The position numbers and the translations under genes were made by a program. Shown here piece after piece: positions 34,882 to 44,345 of a DNA stretch of 64,000 nucleotides. Within the stretch, counting starts at the first letter, position 1. Every line of letters starts with the position of its first letter. This stretch comes from Pseudocercospora fijiensis CIRAD86 (taxonomy: Eukaryota > Ascomycota > Dothideomycetes > Mycosphaerellales > Mycosphaerellaceae): contig NW_006921536.1 of NCBI RefSeq assembly GCF_000340215.1, positions 1,885,582 to 1,949,581 of the forward strand, written 5' to 3'. The notes beneath the pieces are model-generated. The model did not search any database. It saw nothing but the letters and a program-made list of their open reading frames with translations, and was not told where the DNA came from.

Positions 34882-35041
34882 AGCCGGATAGTATAGTAGT
34901 TATGTATACCGACTAAAGACTACCGTAGTAGATGCTAGGAAAAACTTCCGGTATCTACCTAGTAGATATCGTAATCTTCTTCTTAGTATTTCCTCGTTAG
35001 TCTTCGGGAAGTGTACGTAGGTTCGAGTCCTACTCTAGCTA
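34882..35041 (+). pseudogene. tRNA-like sequence with a ~87-nt insert
   Basis: AGCCGGA opens the acceptor, followed by a D-arm-like TAGTATAGTAGTTATGTATACC and a GACTA...TAGTC anticodon-type stem. Next come the T-arm GTAGG-TTCGAGT-CCTAC and TCTAGCT, which would fully pair with the 5' strand if two positions are RIP changes. The insert lies between the two anticodon-stem halves. It is followed by ATCTTCTTTTGCTAA, closely similar to the flank of the tRNA-like sequence at 34,601-34,725. Confidence 0.55.
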
Positions 35042-35348
35042 TCTTCTTTTGCTAAGGTCTTGTTATTGTGCTAAAGTCTTATCCTTATGCCTATTGTCTA
35101 TTTTTTAGCTATTTAAATATATAAAGTAATATCCGCGCTCCTTAATTAGGCTAGATTCCAGGTTCTAGTGCTACTATTGTCGCGGCGATATTAGTATAAT
35201 GTGTGTGCTTCTCGTTTACTAGACTAGCTCTATTACTCTATATCGTTAGCGATAATCTATCCTATTTAGCGGATAAAGTCGTCGAATTAAGCTGCGGCAT
35301 ATTAATAGCCTTAGAGTGTTCGGATATCTTTATTGCTTCTCGCGGACA

Positions 35349-35425
35349 GCTTATAACTAGCGGTAGATGCACTCGATAGTAGACCTTGCGGCTAAAAGGT
35401 TAGCGGTTCGAGTATGCTTTTGCTA
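35349..35425 (+). pseudogene. Possible third tRNA-like relic
   Basis: A D-arm-like AACTAGCGGTAGATGCACTCGA and a T-loop-like GCGGTTCGAGTATGC are about 45 nt apart, near normal tRNA spacing. Acceptor pairing is poor. TTTTGCTA follows, as after the two tRNA-like sequences just upstream. Confidence 0.3.
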
Positions 35426-35584
35426 TCGGTGCTAGAGATTGAACGCTTATAAGATCCGCAGACATCTCGAGCTATATACTGCCCTTACAGTAGATAATAT
35501 AAGGGCCGAATGTATTATAAGATTATAAATACCGAAAGTTAATAAGAACTCCTAGATAGGGGCTTCTTAATGCACAATACCTAC

Positions 35585-36335
35585 TATCGCCGGTTATTAA
35601 AACTTAGATAAGTTTGCTAAAAGTTAATAAAACTTCGGATTAGGGCTCCTTAACGTACAAGATTAATAGTTGCTAGGTCTTGCTAAAAGTTGATAAAAGT
35701 TCGAATATAGGGTTTGTAAGGTACAAGATCTACTATCGCTAGGCTTACTAAATGTCGATAAAAGTTAGGCAGGATCTACGGTTGCTAGATCTTGCTAGAG
35801 GTTAATAAAAGTTGATAAAGATTGTACGATATCTACCGTTACTATCTCTTACTAGAGGTTAATAAAAGTTGATAAAAGTTGTACAATATCTACCGTTGCT
35901 ATATCTTACTAAATGTCGATAAAAGTTAATAAAAGTTGTACAATATCTACCGTCGCTATATCTTACTAAAGATTAATAAAAGTTCGAATATCTAAGGTGC
36001 AAGATCTCCTATCGCTAGGTCTTACTAAAAGTTGCTAATAGTTGCTAGAAGATCGGCTTCGTATAGTAGATCTCCTATTACTAGGTCCTACTAAAAGTTA
36101 CTAAAGGTTGCTAAAAGATCGGATAGTAGCTTCGTATAGTAGATCTCCTATTACTAGGTCTTAAAAGTTGCTAAAAGTTGCTAAAAGATCGGATAGTAGC
36201 TTCGTATAGTAGATCTCCTATCGACAGGTCTTACTAAAAATTGCTAAAGGATCGGATAGTAGCTTCGTATAGTAGATCTCCTATCGATAGGTCTTGCTAA
36301 AAGTCGATAAAAGTTAATAATAGTTAGTATAGCAG
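35585..36335. repeat. Degenerate 60-70-bp satellite containing GCTAAAAGTT motifs
   Basis: In the right half, units recur with GGATAGTAGCTTCGTATAG followed by TAGATCTCCTAT (36,121, 36,191, 36,253; a partial unit at about 36,055), spaced 62-70 bp. The left half has a related unit with TACAATATCTACCGT. Each unit ends in one to three copies of GCTAAAAGTT/GATAAAAGTT. The same decamer is scattered at about 530, 30,130, 30,190, 30,700, 31,160, 37,100 and 37,170. Confidence 0.8.
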
Positions 36336-36420
36336 GAGCCGACCTTGTCGCTATCTTAAAGCTAAAGTAATAGTTCTCCTTTGCCTCCCCGATAGGTAGG
36401 CTATAGACTATAAGTAGATG

Positions 36421-36645
36421 CCGTAATTCTCGGCGAAGAAGTCGTAGAGGGATATAGTCGTCTTAGTATCGTATAGACCCGTACAACCTTATACTACTTA
36501 AGATATAAGTAGCTAAAGCGCTCGATCTGAAAGGCGCCTTAGTGCTGCTAGCTATATTAACTAGCTATATATAGATATTTCTAGACATCTTAAGACCGCG
36601 CTTACTCTTCTCGCCGACGCGCTAAAAGCCTTCGACAATCGACAA
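36421..36645 (-). pseudogene. Argonaute PAZ-domain relic, copy 2 (frame-shifted)
   Basis: On the minus strand VGEKSKRGLK (about 36,620-36,590) parallels GEKGKYGLSLKKF of the copy at 25.7-26.0 kb. After a frame shift the segment TISLYDFFAENYGIYL (near 36,460-36,420) corresponds to the end of a PAZ domain. This copy is more decayed than the first, and the middle is not alignable by eye. It lies about 600 bp from the edge of the RIP block. Confidence 0.45.
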
Positions 36646-37206
36646 ATAGACTAGTTTTAGATTGCGAGTCGGCGAAGCTAGCGCTCCTACTATAGAGAGT
36701 ATATTGCGGAACCCTTCTTATATTTAGACATAGCTCTTCTTATATTTCGACATTCTTCTTATATTTCGATATAGCTTAGTCCGGATATTCGTCGTCGATA
36801 GCGTCTCGTCGGTTAAGCTATACGGCGGGTCGCGGCGATAATATACTCTCGGCGGGACATAGTTATTATACCTAAGACTCGGCTCGCTAGTATAAATTCT
36901 TTAGTATATACTGTCTACCTACGTAGGAATATAGTAGAAGGTTTAGATCCGGGTCGGCTAAGTAATAGGGATATCCGCTAGGCTAACACATGCGCCTCTT
37001 ATACAAATTACTACGAGGGGCGTATTTGTTAGAACGTAAACAAACGCTTAAGCAATAGGATACGCTCTAGGTATCCGATAATGCTACTACCTTTCTTAAC
37101 TTTTAGCAACTTTTAGGGCATCCTAGTTCGAAAGTGTAGTATCGGGTAAGTTCTATGCCCGTAATTGGCTGAAAGTTGCTAAAAGATAACGAACATTACT
37201 AGCGCT

Positions 37207-37637
37207 CAATAAAAATTGATTAACACGCTAGGGATTCAATTTCCGGAGCTTTGCCACTCTGGAGCTCCGTCGCGCGTACGCCCGCCGCCCACGCGTGAGA
37301 AATGAACGCCATATCAAGTACCTTCTATCGCGACGTGGTATTCCTTCCAAGGCCGGACGTGGCCGCTGAGGATGAAGCGGTTCGTCGTGGTGTACCATAA
37401 AAAAGTGCTATATGAACGGGTGCCTCGCCTCGCCTCGCCTCGCGTACCGAGACGTGCAATCAGCGCTACAGGCCTTGTGCAGCTGTTCAAGGATATTCTA
37501 CAAAGTGCGTTGTCTCTGTGGCAAAATTCCATTTCAGTGGCAAGGACGTACACGACGGACACGGGACACCAGGCTGCGCAGGGAAGTCATCTCTCACGCC
37601 CCGGTTAGCTGCGACATCCCCATCGAAACCTCGCCTT
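37207..37637. other. Transition from RIP block to gene space; 3' flank of the GH31 gene
   Basis: The last RIP-type motif (AAAGTTGCTAAAAG) is at about 37,170. From about 37,230 CA/TG dinucleotides return abruptly. A CCTCGCCTCG-type pentamer run lies at 37,423-37,441. No gene is supported; overlapping short frames on both strands look incidental. Confidence 0.6.
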
Positions 37638-40043
37638 TCAATAGTTCTGAGCTCGACTGAGTCGGCAGACACTGAGCTCTACATCGCTGCCCGCCTTGAC
37701 CCGCCATTCTCCCAGCACCTCCTCGACCTCGAGCGTTGTTGCCAATTTCCCGCCACTGTCGTAGAGATGGAAGCTGCTGTCCTGCTTCGGCTCGTACAGC
37801 CTGACCTCATGCTGAGAAGGATCGATCCAGTCGTACACCGTCCTCGTCTCGCCGCACCTGCCCAATACCAAGATACTTCCTTCCCGAACGTAGAGTGGAA
37901 GGGTGGTGAAGTCGTGCTGCTCGGCGACCCATTGAGGCCCTTGGATGACTTTTTGGTGGTCCCAGAAGCTAGTCCATCGTCCTGCCGGCAGGTAGAACTC
38001 CACGACGCCGCTGTCGTCAAAGACGGGGGCTACAAGAAGACTGCTGCCGAGCATGAACTGTTGATCGCATGACCAGGCTGTTTTGTCGCGGGGGAATTCC
38101 AGAGCCATGGCCCTCACACTGACTGGCCATCCATGTCCAATGGCTTCCATCGACTGACTGTACAGATAAGGCATCAATCTGCACTTGAGCTGCGTAAACC
38201 GACGCAATACAGCCGAGCAGCCTTGTTCGCCCTTTTCGTCGTCATCGATGAGCCACGGCACTCGATACGAGTTGGAGCCGTGCAGCCTGGAGTGCGAGCA
38301 CAAGAGACCAAATGGGACCCATCGCTTGTAGATGATAGGGTCCGGCGAGCCCTCGAAGCCACCAATGTCGACAGACCAGAAGGAGAAGCCGCAGAGGCCG
38401 AGCGATAGGCCACCGCGCAGAGACTCGGCCATGGCTTCAAAGCTACTTTCACAGTCGCCTCCCCACTGCAGCGGAAATCGCTGAGTGCCAGCACACGCCG
38501 AACGAGCAAAGAGGACAGCTTCATCCTTGCCGTAGCGTTCCTGGAGTGCTTCGAAGACAAGCTTGTTGTACAGAAATGGGTAGTAGTTGTGCATCTTCGC
38601 GGGATCCATATTTGCATCATACCACTGCACGTCCTTGGTCGGGATACGCTCGCCAAAGTCGGTTTTGATGGCATCCACACCAGTGTCAAACAGCTTCTTC
38701 AAGCAGCTGACAAACCATTGGCACGCCTCCGGGTTCGTGAAGTCAACGATCCCCATTCCGGCTTGCCAAAGATCCCACTGAAAGACATCACCATTCTTGC
38801 GTTTGAGCAGGAAGCCCTTTTCGGCTGCCTCTTTGAACACTGGAGACGTTTGACCCAGGTACGGATTGATCCACACACAGACCTTGCTCACCAGACCAGA
38901 TTCCTTCATGCGCGCAATTTGTCCCTTTGGGTCCGGGAAACGCTCAGCCGAGAACTCGAAATCGCACTGCAGAACGCAAAGTGGATGGGTCAGTAATTTT
39001 ACCCGAACACAACATATGCTTCAAGTGCCGACCAGACTTACCCAATGGAAGCTTCGTAACCAGAAGCAATCAAAATGAAACACCTGCAGCGGTATATCGC
39101 GATCCCGCATCCCTTGAAGAAACGAACTGACAGTCTTCTCATCATACTCAGTCGTGAAAGACGTACTCAGCCACAAGCCAAAACTCCAAGCGGGCAACTT
39201 ATTTGGCCGTCCAGTAAGCTCGGTATACCTGCGAAGGACCTCTTTCGGCGTAGGTCCATAAATAATATACCACTTCAACCTTTGTCCCTCCACACTCGTC
39301 TGCACTCTACAACACCTCTCACTCCCAACTTCCAACTCCACACGTTCGGGATGATCGATAAAAACCCCATACCCTCTATTCGAAATCCAAACCGAAAGAT
39401 TCTTATAAGCCTGATCACTCGAAGTCCCACCATCGGCATTCCACAATTCAATGCTTTGCCCAACTTTATTAAAAGCCCCAAACCTTTCCCCAAGACCATA
39501 CACCCCCTCGCCGACTCCGAGCGTGGTTTGCGTCAAGATATAGTGCTTGAAGTCTCGCATATCTGCCGTTTGCATCACACTTCCCGGGCCGGGGGAATAT
39601 GCCAAAGCGACACTTCGGTCGAGGAGAGATGTTAATTTATGCTTTCCATCCGAGCTGTGGAAGCGAATGTCGAAAGTATGTGGACGAGAGGTGACCGTCG
39701 CAGCGATACTTCCAGACCTCAAAGTCGTGCCGGCCTCCGACTTCTCGATCGATGCATTGACGAGAGGCGGTTTTCCATGCGGGAAGAGGTCAAAGTGCGG
39801 GCCTTTGGGGAGAGTACCGTGCCAATGGGTGACTTCGACAGACAGAATGCCATCACTGACGGCTTCCAGATCAACAGTCAAGGTCGTTCTGTTCAGGGTA
39901 TCTCCTCTGGAATGAACCTGTGCGGTTGGGCATAGCAGGCTTAATTTCTTGCCATCGTTCGCTTCTGTGATTGAGTAGATCTCCTCTGCGTACTCCACTC
40001 GTTTGTCTTCTGCGACCAACCACATTCCATCGCGGAACTTCAT
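37638..40043 (-). CDS. GH31 alpha-xylosidase
   Basis: A retaining glycoside hydrolase of family 31, very close in layout to E. coli YicI (772 aa). It is predicted to release alpha-xylose from xyloglucan-type oligosaccharides. Two exons: 40,043-39,042 and 38,966-37,638, with a 75-bp GTAAGT...CAG intron; the join restores the conserved FHW-CDFE sequence, giving 776 aa. N-terminal beta-sandwich to about residue 260, then the barrel. The nucleophile lies in IKTDFGERIP (Asp about 437) and the acid/base in WGGDC (Asp about 505). FHFDCFW and SFWSVDIGGFEG are further substrate-pocket blocks. The start MKFRDGMWLVAE is typical of the family. No signal peptide is seen, so it is probably intracellular. 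It is intact despite lying next to the RIP block. Alpha-glucosidase activity is the main alternative, but the KTDFGE type favours xylosidase. Confidence 0.93.
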
Positions 40044-40495
40044 GATGGGAAGATTTTTCGGTGTGATAAGAATGAGAAATTATAGCTGGACTCGAGTCTC
40101 GAGAGAAGATGGATGAACGAACAGGAGCTCTTGTTGACACTAATATTACTTTTTTGCTTTCACAGACCGCTCTCGCGAGGGGTAGACGGAGGCACCAGCT
40201 CCGCTTGCTGCTGCTGCGTGTTCCTGGTTCGGGCATGTCGAGCTTCAAAGTTTCTGCGTGTCGGTGATAGATGTGCATATATCTCACGACATAGTTGTGG
40301 CTGCGAAATTATGTGCTAATAAGCGAGCATCGTGAGCTGCAGCAGTAGATGTCACATGAATTTCATTGTTTGTGGCTGCGGGTGAACTCCACCCGAGGGC
40401 CATATACGTCATCAAAGGAACGTCCAGAGAACTCATGTTCACGACTTGAGCTTTCACCTTTTGTATCAACTCTCTGAATGTAGAGCTAAAAAGTC
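40044..40495. other. Divergent promoter region
   Basis: About 450 bp separate the starts of the GH31 gene (minus) and the sulfite oxidase-like pseudogene (plus), so they would share this upstream region. No specific operator was identified. Confidence 0.5.
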
Positions 40496-41574
40496 ATGTC
40501 GACAGAACCGGTGAACCGAGAGCCACCTCTCAAAGAACTGATCGAAAACTTCATCACTCCCGTCACCGAAGGATACGATCGAAACCATTCCGGATATCCT
40601 CAAATCGATGGCGAATCGCATCGAGTCGTTGTAGATGGCGCAGTGAGCAATTAGTTATCGTTGTCAAAAGCAGATCTCCAGAGCCTGCCACAGCATGTTG
40701 TCGTGTGTGCTTTGCAATGCGCAGGCAATCGGAGGCATACGATGCGAACGAAGATGAAAGAGGTGGATGGGGTGAATTGGTTCGATGCAGCCGTGATGAA
40801 TTGCAAATGGAAGGGCCCATTGCTGAGAGAGCCAGCATCTCGCTGTGCGACGACGATCGGAAGTCAGCGCACGTCGCCTTCGCATCATACGAAGCAGAAT
40901 GCCAGGATGATTCGTGGTATGGCGCAAGCATTCCACTAGACCGCGCAACGAGACGAGACGCTGAAGTCGTTCTTGCGCTGGAGATGAACGACGAGCCGCT
41001 GACTATCTCGCATGGCTATCCGGTTCGAGTTGTAACGCCCGGAATTGCTGGAGCTAGATCAGTAAAGTGGCTAAACCAGATTACAATTCAAAAGAAAGAG
41101 AGTCAGAATCATTACCAGCAACGTGACTACAAAGTAATGCCACCTGAAGCCACAGATGCTGAGACTGCGGAGAAGTATTGGGACACAACTGCTGCCATTA
41201 TGGAAATGCCTGTGAATTCAGTGATAGCCTGGCCAGAAAGCGGCGGTAAAGTGCGTCGGGGTGAGAACGATCTTGTTCAAGTGCTAGGCTACGCGCTTCC
41301 GAGTGGTGCAAATGGTCCAGTGGTCAAGTTCGAAGTCTCAAGCGATGGAGGATCGAGTTGGACAGAGGCGGAGCTGATCGATCATGAAGAGGAAGGCAAG
41401 TGGTCTCGGAAACTCTGGCAGATGGTGATCGCATTGCGTCCTGGAAAATGCCCCGCGCTTTACAGCAGAGCAACTGATGCCGCCGGTAATACGCAGCCGG
41501 AAGAATCGCAATGGAATCTGAGGGGAGTGTGCTACAACGAGTGGGGAGCGACCGAAGATTTTGAAATCCTCTGA
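40496..41574 (+). pseudogene. Broken sulfite oxidase-like molybdopterin oxidoreductase
   Basis: From ATG 40,496 the frame reads VNREPPLKELIENFITP, then YDRNHSGYPQI, typical of eukaryotic sulfite oxidase-type proteins. A TAG stands at 40,652-40,654. The same frame continues with VVCALQCAGNRRHTM, containing the Cys that binds molybdenum, and WFDAAVMNCKWKGPLL. At about 40,823-40,832 the frame slips by a small deletion that removes a few residues. The new frame carries on with SAHVAFASYEAECQDDSWYG, HGYPVRVVTPGIAGARSVKW (cofactor domain) and a dimerisation domain ending NLRGVCYNEWG. No plausible intron removes either lesion. The enzyme family oxidises sulfite using molybdopterin. The stop is of the CAG-to-TAG type. 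Without the lesions it would be about 365 aa, short enough to lack a heme domain. Confidence 0.85.
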
Positions 41575-42007
41575 GCGCCGCGGCGGCCATCGCCTCCGTA
41601 AGCCACTAAATCCCAAAGCTATTCCAGTGTTGTGCGACCTCTCAGTCCTGTGGCACAAAGTTTCGGAATGATCGAAGATGACATTCGAAGGCAACCATGA
41701 TTTCGCATGGGATTGGCGAGGGTCGCAAGGATCGCATTCGACGATGTTGTTGAGTCGAGGACGCTCTCCGCAGGAAAACCCACACAGTTCGGAGTTGATC
41801 CGACTTCACCAGGGTCAAGGTTCCCACTCGTGGTCTTCCAAACTTCCACCCAGAGATCAGCTCCTCGTTGTGAATGCTGTGTGCCATAACTCAAAGACAC
41901 GTGTCGTGAAGGCGCAAGAAATGCGTCCAGCGGCCGCCCAACCACCTTTACTTAGACCACCATGGCTCTTGTAATTTTCTTCGATGAGAAATCGCACCCG
42001 TAGCTGT
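41575..42007. other. Intergenic, convergent 3' ends
   Basis: Space between the sulfite oxidase-like pseudogene and the SDR gene. Short frames exist on both strands (for example 41,945-41,619 minus), but none resembles a known protein. Confidence 0.5.
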
Positions 42008-43168
42008 TCAAGATGCTGGTCGCCAGCCAACAGGGTTGGGTATCGACCGTCCTGCACCTTCAGCTTCGCTGTGCGCCGGCCGCTTCGAGTCTTTTCGCAT
42101 TTGCTGCTCGGCCAAGGTGAAGATCTTCATGGTATGATCCCACACCTTTGATCCCAAGCCCATATCGCGATACTTCCGAAGCACGCTCTCATCACCTGTG
42201 GACTTGCCATCCCAATCGAGCAGATATGCTCCACTGCCCGGCTCGAAATCGGTACCGCGCATTACTGAAAGACCCTCAGGCGGGGGAATGCCAACGCCCC
42301 CTTTTCGAGAAGGGTAGCATTGACTTGTCATCTGGAAGAGGTGACGTTCGCCAGATTCTTGGACATTGATGATCCAAGGAGTCATGACGGCATACATGAC
42401 TTTCACGGCAAGTCGCACAGGTCCGCTGAGCTCGTTTGCGATGCCGGTCTTTACAGTGCCCGGATATGAATGGCTGAAGGCAGTGCCAGGATAGCGTTTT
42501 GCAAGCTCCTCCATGCAGAAGTCGGTCATGACGACGCAATGTGCCAGGCATGCATGTAATGTAAAGTTACGCTTGAGGTCCAGGTCGTCGATGCGAATAT
42601 CGCCTTCAGATCCAGCCGCGAGCACGGTGATGACGCGAGAGAGCTCATTCGCCTCGGATGCTGCCGTGAGCAACGGCATAAGACCGAGTATGCATCGAAT
42701 GCGGGAGTAGTAGTTGACAGCCATTTTCTTGTCGATGCCTTCGGTGGTCTCATTCCGCCCTCTCAGCGTCATGTAACCCGCAGTGAGGAACAAGCAGTGG
42801 ATCTTTGACTCGCGCTCCTTGAGCTCTGCACAGAGTTCGTCACAATTCCGGAGAAGGCTGATGTCCCTTTGCAAGAAGATTGCTGTGCCGTCTGGATTGA
42901 TCTCATGTAGCTCGTTGCAAATCTTGTTGCCACGTTCTTCGCTCCTAGCGTTAACGAGTGGACGTTAGTCGGTCTCCCGTCCCCGAAAGCAAACGCTTAC
43001 ATGTGCCCACCTTCCCACGATGTATGCTTTCGGTCGCGTGGTGCGCAGGAACATCTCCTTCGCGGTGCTCTCGCCAATGCCGCCTGTCCCGCCGATGAAC
43101 ACCGCCACCAGTCCCTCGAGGCATTTCGCCTGGGCGTTGGACTCGCGCACGGCATCGATCCGAACCAT
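42008..43168 (-). CDS. Short-chain dehydrogenase/reductase family protein
   Basis: Two exons, 43,168-43,011 and 42,944-42,008, with a 66-bp intron that has a GACTAAC branch site. The join gives YIVGRSEERGN and a 364-aa protein. The start at 43,168 (MVRIDAVRESN) precedes the Rossmann nucleotide-binding motif GGTGGIGESTA at about residue 30. Later landmarks are FLTAGYM (the NAG-like strand), VITVLAAG near the catalytic Ser position, and SHSYPGTVKTGIA (the PG motif). The usual YxxxK catalytic pair is not visible; the region reads TLHACLAHCVVMTDF. A group of fungal SDR-like proteins shows this, and its substrate is not predictable. An upstream in-frame ATG at 43,423 would add 85 low-complexity residues and seems less likely. 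Confidence 0.8.
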
Positions 43169-44345
43169 TTCCAGGTTCGCTCCTGCGTGGATTAGTCGGG
43201 TTGCTGCAGGAAAGGTTCCGAGAGTGTCGGGTACCGTAGAGGAGAGTATCCGTGGTGGGGGAGGGTGATGCGTGAGCTGCCACGCGTGTAGCGAGCCCAC
43301 TGCTTTGATGCTCTGCGTCAGCGGGTGATGTGAGGTGTCCGTCTTCCAGCAAGTTCTGGATGTCGATCGAGGCTGCCGTAGCTTTCGGCACCGCGATAGC
43401 GAGTCGGCGACTGAGACGGACAAAAGTTTAGTGTATGAGGAATCGCGGAAGACTTAACAGCACGCTTTGTCGCCGGTATTCTCACAGGCTGATGAAGCCA
43501 GGTTTATGCAGCATCGTAAGGCCACAGCACTAACGCCACACTATGGCCTAAGTTACAGCTTCGCACTCAGCTCGTCTACTGCCTGAGGCCTCTATTCTAG
43601 AACTTCCAAGCTCTGCCAAGGCGATGGTACAGTAGAACTACAGGATCAGCATGGGGCCAATGCATGTTGACATCACCTCTCTCTTCATCAGCCACAAGGC
43701 TTCATCATCTGCTTCCCACAGAAACTGAACGTGTAAATGATCCGGATGCACAATAACACAAGCTTTCATCAAGTATGGGGGCGTGGGTCTTCTCACTATA
43801 GGACAAATACCATACCGATACTGTTGGACCAGGAGGTTATGCTGATTAAATTTCCCAATTCAGCAAGCATCCCCGCATCCACCGCCAAAGTCACCAATCA
43901 ATGCAGCTAACGCAGACGTACGTGCTGATCAGCAAGACAAGGAGGAACAAGAGAACAAGTCTCCGAATATCCAGCAGAAAGACGAAGACACGGGCAGGGA
44001 ATAGCTAGACACATCATAAACTGTCTCGCGCCACATATGTCCTCTTCATTTCATTCCAATATTCGTACAACCCAACCACATTACACTTCAATGTCCTCCC
44101 ACCTATCCTCATCATCTAGTATGAAAGTACAAAGAAAATCCAAAAGAAAAACTCCAATCCATGCGATTTCGTTGTTCGCGTATCTACATTGGGTCGCATT
44201 CCCCATCCATCGCCCCAACGCCAAGGAAAAAGTGAGAATTGTGTGAAAGAAGTCGCTTTCAAGGTATCCAAACAGGAAGGGAGAGGCGCCCGCAAAAGTG
44301 TGCTTGGCGAAGAAGTATGCCGGAATAGTGCTTTTGGTCGTCAGG
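43169..44345. other. Intergenic region, no gene seen
   Basis: Upstream of the SDR gene and downstream of the PH/LRR gene. Frames are short and without recognisable domains; base composition is unremarkable. Confidence 0.5.

Noticed and set aside
37314..40287. Many overlapping frames on both strands of the GH31 locus
   Set aside because: They are antisense or out-of-frame shadows of the strongly conserved GH31 exons and have no domains.
41619..41945. 108-codon minus-strand frame between the pseudogene and the SDR gene
   Set aside because: No domain, no homologous feel and overlapping equally long frames on the other strand.
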